Source: Elusimicrobiota bacterium (lineage in GTDB: Bacteria; Elusimicrobiota; UBA5214; JBBAAG01). Taken from it: 33,490 bases of DNA. A model generated the notes under the pieces. That model was not told the origin of the DNA, did no database searches, and saw only the letters and a list, made by a program, of their open reading frames with translations. Of the stretch, positions 30,637 to 33,490 are shown piece after piece. The DNA is taken from assembly GCA_041658405.1 (NCBI GenBank), contig JBBAAG010000029.1, positions 1 through 33,490 of the forward strand, written 5' to 3'. Within the stretch, counting starts at the first letter, position 1, and each line of letters begins with the position of its first letter. The position numbers were made by a program, and so were the translations under genes.

Positions 30637-31596
30637 TTATTGCGTCAACAACTTTACTAAAATAGCTTTTTGTATATGCAACCTATTCTCAGCCTGGTCA
30701 AAGATAATTGAATTTTTGCCATCCATAACTTCACTAGTAATTTCTTCGCCTCTCCTTGCGGGAAGGCAATGCATTGCCAAGCATCCGCGTGCCGCGCGGG
30801 ACATAACTTTTGAATTTAACTGATACGGCCGTAAATCGCGGTACCGTTTTTTCTTCTCATCTTCCTGCCCCATCGACACCCATACGTCAGTGTATAACGC
30901 ATCAGCACCAGCAACACCTTTCGCCACATCATTTTCCACACTGATCTTCGCGCCAGTACTCGCAGCAATTGATTTAGCTTCTGCCATATACTTCGCAGAC
31001 GGAACATACCCTTTCGGGGAACATATAACAAATGTTACGCCCAGCATCGCAGAAAGTAATAACAACGAATTTGCGACATTATTACTCCCATCACCAAGGA
31101 AGACAAATTTTAGTTTCCGCAGTTCCTGGTAATCAACTTTCCCGGTGGAACTAATCCATCCTTTACGTTCAAGTATCGTAAAATAATCGCTTAATACCTG
31201 GCACGGATGCTCTTCATCAGTCAACCCGTTGATTACCGGTATTGAAGCATGTTTTGAAAATTCCAGAAGTTCATCATGATCCTTTGTACGGATAAGAATA
31301 CCGTGTACGTACCGTGAGAACACCCGGGCAGTATCCCCATAACTCTCACCGCGTCGTAACTGCAAGTCCTGCGCGTTAAACATTAACGGCAACCCGCCCA
31401 GCTGGTACATCCCTACGGAAAAAGATACACTGGTACGTGTTGACGGTTTATGAAAAATCATAGCTAACGCTTTACCCTTTAACGGCGTATACGGAATCCC
31501 GCGCTGTGACTTACTCTTAATCGTATAAGCAAGTTCAAAAAGTTTAAGAATTTCTTTTACAGATAAATCAGTTATTGCGATTAAATTGTTCTGCAT
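30637..31596 (-). CDS. argF: Ornithine carbamoyltransferase
   Basis: This enzyme joins carbamoyl phosphate and ornithine to make citrulline in arginine synthesis. The 319-residue protein has P-S-T-R-T-S-V-S-F-S-V-G-M (51-63), H-P-C-Q-V-L-S-D (130-137), F-L-G-D-G-S-N-N-V-A-N-S, D-V-W-V-S-M-G-Q-E (237-245, ornithine site) and M-H-C-L-P-A-R-R-G-E-E-I-T. Most relatives have S-T-R-T-R; here the last residue is Ser56. Its neighbours are signalling genes rather than other arg genes, 18 nt after the RsbRD_N-like gene and 37 nt before HD-GYP. Carbamoyl-phosphate and ornithine pathway genes are not in the window. Confidence 0.93.
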   Translation of the reverse strand: MQNNLIAITDLSVKEILKLFELAYTIKSKSQRGIPYTPLKGKALAMIFHKPSTRTSVSFSVGMYQLGGLPLMFNAQDLQLRRGESYGDTARVFSRYVHGILIRTKDHDELLEFSKHASIPVINGLTDEEHPCQVLSDYFTILERKGWISSTGKVDYQELRKLKFVFLGDGSNNVANSLLLLSAMLGVTFVICSPKGYVPSAKYMAEAKSIAASTGAKISVENDVAKGVAGADALYTDVWVSMGQEDEKKKRYRDLRPYQLNSKVMSRAARGCLAMHCLPARRGEEITSEVMDGKNSIIFDQAENRLHIQKAILVKLLTQ

Positions 31597-31614
31597 AATA
31601 TTTTGTATGCCGTA

Positions 31615-32103
31615 TTACTCGACGAGCTTAGACTTTTGTAAATCCCCGACCCATACAGGGTAGCGGTAAGACGAATTATAATTCTGGAAACTCATTGCGT
31701 TATAATGGAACGCTTCAACAAAGTTTACCGTAATCAACTGATAAACCTTCTCATTTGACTGCAAGCATTCTTTCATTAACACCGGATCGTTATTAAACTC
31801 CTTAATCAACTGCTGGTTAACAACGTCGCGCATTGTCATGAACGCCAATAATGGTTCGTATATCTGGAACCCGTCTTTCAAATATTTTTTTGCAAGGTTC
31901 TGCACTGTACCGAGTATAGGTTTGATATTATTATCCTGTAACATAATCAAACCATCCTGGTATATCTGATACGATGATTCCCAGATATCTTCCATTGGAT
32001 GAAACCTGTATCTCGTATTATGCAGATTTTTGATCGCGAACGATACTTCTTCTACTAAACTATTAGACTTTTTTCTTAGAAAAGTCACTAATTTTTCTGA
32101 CAT
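31615..32103 (-). CDS. Helical protein, RsbRD_N-like, unknown function
   Basis: The 162-residue, mostly alpha-helical soluble protein has M-S-E-K-L-V-T-F-L-R-K-K at the start, W-x-x-S-Y-Q-I-Y-Q-D-G-L and a long central region with F-Q-I-Y-E-P-L-L-A-F-M-T-M-R-D-V-V-N-Q-Q-L. The layout resembles the globin-like N-terminal domain of RsbRD and some histidine kinases, standing here alone. I rate that as suggestive. AGGAG precedes the ATG by four bases. It is the first gene of the operon behind a structured leader and strong promoter. Confidence 0.55.
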   Translation of the reverse strand: MSEKLVTFLRKKSNSLVEEVSFAIKNLHNTRYRFHPMEDIWESSYQIYQDGLIMLQDNNIKPILGTVQNLAKKYLKDGFQIYEPLLAFMTMRDVVNQQLIKEFNNDPVLMKECLQSNEKVYQLITVNFVEAFHYNAMSFQNYNSSYRYPVWVGDLQKSKLVE

Positions 32104-32227
32104 ACAACTCCTATAAAATTAGCGTTTCTAGTGAAAACTCAAATGAAGTACTCACGCGTTATCCTTGCTTGGGGATAAGTATTGCCCTTGGCATACCTCC
32201 TTTCATCAACCATATATAGTATCTAAC
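32104..32227 (-). promoter_or_regulatory. Structured 5' leader with three consecutive hairpins and a far-upstream perfect SD
   Basis: The predicted leader is about 124 nt. In transcript order it holds AAAGGAGGT (32203-32195), a perfect match to the 16S anti-SD but about 90 nt before the first gene. Hairpin 1 is GTAT-GCC/GGC-a-ATAC (32196-32179), hairpin 2 TTATCC/GGATAA (32178-32159) and hairpin 3 GTGAGTACTT/GAGTTTTCAC with one mismatch (32155-32131). Hairpin 1 partly covers the SD. A reading frame of 11 codons plus stop (32194-32159) starts one base after the SD, too close for normal initiation. The gene's own AGGAG lies at the far end. No known riboswitch class was matched. Confidence 0.5.
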
Positions 32228-32233
32228 AAATAA

Positions 32234-32263
32234 ATAATACTATACCAATAAGCGAGTTGTCAA
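32234..32263 (-). promoter_or_regulatory. Promoter of the right-hand operon
   Basis: TTGACA (32263-32258) and TATTAT (32239-32234) are 18 nt apart on the minus strand, only two bases after the tolB stop codon. The predicted start is near 32227. It gives the downstream genes transcription independent of tolB. Confidence 0.65.
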
Positions 32264-32265
32264 TA

Positions 32266-33490
32266 TTACTTAATCACGCAGGGCGACCAGCAGGGAAGAG
32301 TGGAATCACCTTTGATATTAGCCACTCTCTGCTGCACCTGCCCATCTACGGTTATACGGTATAATTCATACCTGCCGGAACGGTTTGAGGAGAACACAAT
32401 CCATTGCGCGTTCGGCGACCAAGACGGGTTTTCATTTGACCCTGCGGTGGTAAGCTGTTCAGGGAATGAGTTAGAGACATCAGGTTCAACTACAGTTATC
32501 TGGAACGCTTTAGCAACCTGTGCGGCATAAGCAATCAACCTGCCTCTTGGCGACCATGCGGGCGAATCACAATACCCGCCATAAGATAAACGCCTTAACA
32601 TAATCCCATCGGTATCTGTGACATATAACTGCGGTACACCCGACCTACCGGAAGTAAATACTACATCACGGTTATTTGGTGAAAAACTTGGGGAAACATC
32701 TACCGCACGGTTCCATGTTAAACGTTTAGTAATATTGTACTCGTTATCCAATACATAAATCTCAGGATTCCCGTCTTTTGACAATACAACAGTATACTTT
32801 TGCCCGTCAAAACTTTGCGCACCCATAATACACAACCCCTGTTGTTGCACAACACTCCGTGCTTTACGGTTATTAATATCCATTTCAAAAATATCAGGGT
32901 TCCCGCTTTTGTATGACGTATAATACACCTTTTTTCCGTCGTATGACCACCGCGGCATGGTTACCACCGAATTATCCGAGGTTAACTTCTGAACATTATC
33001 CCCGTCATAGTCCATCATCCATAATTCCTTTTTCCCGGTTTGGTTATTCACAAACACAATCTTTGTCTGTGCCACGCCTTGTTCTCCGGTAAAACGGAAC
33101 ACTATATCATCAACAAACCTGTGAGCTAAAACTTTGGGATTATCGGTTTTACCCTGATAAACCTCACTGAATAACTGTTCTTCCGTTTCAATATCAAAAA
33201 CTTTCCCTGTAAAAAATAAATCACCGCCGCTATGCGTCATCACACTTCCGGAAACAAGGATCTGTGTACCAAGCTTCTTCCAAAAGATAAATTCCGGTTG
33301 TTTCCCGTAGACCTGTTTTTTAGGGTCAATAATATCAAACAAACGCGAGAATAACAGGTCATTCTTTATAGCTTTAACCAACGTATCTGAAATTTTAATT
33401 TCTTCATCTGTAAATACCGCAAAATTGCCAATAGAAATATTATACTTCTCCCCGTGCGAGATAGATTCTATGTACGCATCCACCGCAGCG
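32266..33490 (-). CDS. tolB: Tol-Pal system protein TolB, partial (5' end outside window)
   Basis: This is a periplasmic beta-propeller protein of the Tol-Pal envelope system, which supports outer-membrane constriction. The visible part has an N-terminal TolB domain (I-S-I-G-N-F-A-V-F, then I-L-V-S-G-S-V) and propeller repeats of the TolB/PD40 type: K-I-V-F-V-N, P-R-W-S-Y-D-G-K-K-V-Y-Y-T-S, S-P-S-F-S-P-N-N-R-D-V-V-F-T-S, S-P-A-W-S-P-R-G and N-P-S-W-S-P-N-A-Q-W-I-V-F-S-S-N-R-S-G. The frame is open to the right edge (A-A-V-D-A-Y), so the GTG at 33483 is probably internal and the signal peptide lies outside. Its presence indicates an outer membrane. Confidence 0.92.
   Translation of the reverse strand, partial: AAVDAYIESISHGEKYNISIGNFAVFTDEEIKISDTLVKAIKNDLLFSRLFDIIDPKKQVYGKQPEFIFWKKLGTQILVSGSVMTHSGGDLFFTGKVFDIETEEQLFSEVYQGKTDNPKVLAHRFVDDIVFRFTGEQGVAQTKIVFVNNQTGKKELWMMDYDGDNVQKLTSDNSVVTMPRWSYDGKKVYYTSYKSGNPDIFEMDINNRKARSVVQQQGLCIMGAQSFDGQKYTVVLSKDGNPEIYVLDNEYNITKRLTWNRAVDVSPSFSPNNRDVVFTSGRSGVPQLYVTDTDGIMLRRLSYGGYCDSPAWSPRGRLIAYAAQVAKAFQITVVEPDVSNSFPEQLTTAGSNENPSWSPNAQWIVFSSNRSGRYELYRITVDGQVQQRVANIKGDSTLPCWSPCVIK

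Noticed and set aside
32159..32194. Genuine 11-codon leader peptide gene
   Set aside because: Only one base separates the SD from the ATG, too little for normal initiation, and only one Arg codon is present, so classical arginine attenuation is not supported. It is kept as part of the leader description only.
32131..32203. c-di-GMP (GEMM) riboswitch in the operon leader
   Set aside because: An AGGGCAA stretch and a later ACGC recall GEMM, but the GNRA-capped hairpin, the tetraloop receptor and the second conserved hairpin are missing.

Overview
The window looks like a chromosomal segment from an uncultivated, diderm (Gram-negative-type) bacterium, probably from a candidate-phylum lineage. 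The evidence is a periplasmic TolB, a PorV/FadL-type outer-membrane barrel, a secreted protein with a C-terminal sorting-like domain, bactofilin, and family-level matches that resemble no single well-studied genus. A lineage name cannot be fixed from sequence alone. Coding is dense, in short operons, with moderate to low GC by eye and frequent GTG/TTG starts. No CRISPR array, insertion sequence or prophage was seen.

Left part (1-10850). A partial Rieske non-haem iron oxygenase runs off the left edge. It is divergent from a KimA-like potassium transporter whose leader is a clear c-di-AMP (ydaO/yuaA) riboswitch ending in an intrinsic terminator. Convergent to that is a minus-strand cluster read from about 10766 down to 2955: two small membrane proteins, an alpha/beta hydrolase, a UroD-family protein, a heparinase II/III-type lyase with a zinc ribbon and no signal peptide, and an exported BNR/sialidase-like protein with two LamG-like domains. 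This looks like a polysaccharide or glycoside breakdown cluster.

Accessory-looking part (10790-13490). A GIY-YIG (T5orf172-type) nuclease and a NYN-domain RNase-like protein, both visibly AT-rich, flank a candidate small RNA (consensus promoter, hairpin, U-run). A GH20-like glycosidase follows.

Secretion pair (13492-17330). A PorV/FadL-like barrel is translationally coupled (ATGA overlap) to a 981-residue secreted phosphodiester-glycosidase protein with SH3, two FN3, FlgD-like and C-terminal sorting-like domains.

Housekeeping part (17334-26921). tRNA-Pro(UGG) and a valS-rph-rdgB operon are on the minus strand. An M23 peptidase, a CapA-like protein and bactofilin, all plausible cell-envelope/shape genes, are on the plus strand. 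An AEC transporter, a membrane-anchored SurA_N-type protein and Maf follow.

Right part (26316-33490). A six-gene minus-strand run reads from a strong promoter just downstream of tolB: a helical RsbRD_N-like protein, argF, a GAF-HD-GYP phosphodiesterase, an MscS channel with a cyclic-nucleotide-binding-like domain, AmrS and Maf. Its roughly 124-nt leader folds on paper into three consecutive hairpins and carries a perfect 9-nt anti-SD match far from the first gene. The window ends inside tolB.
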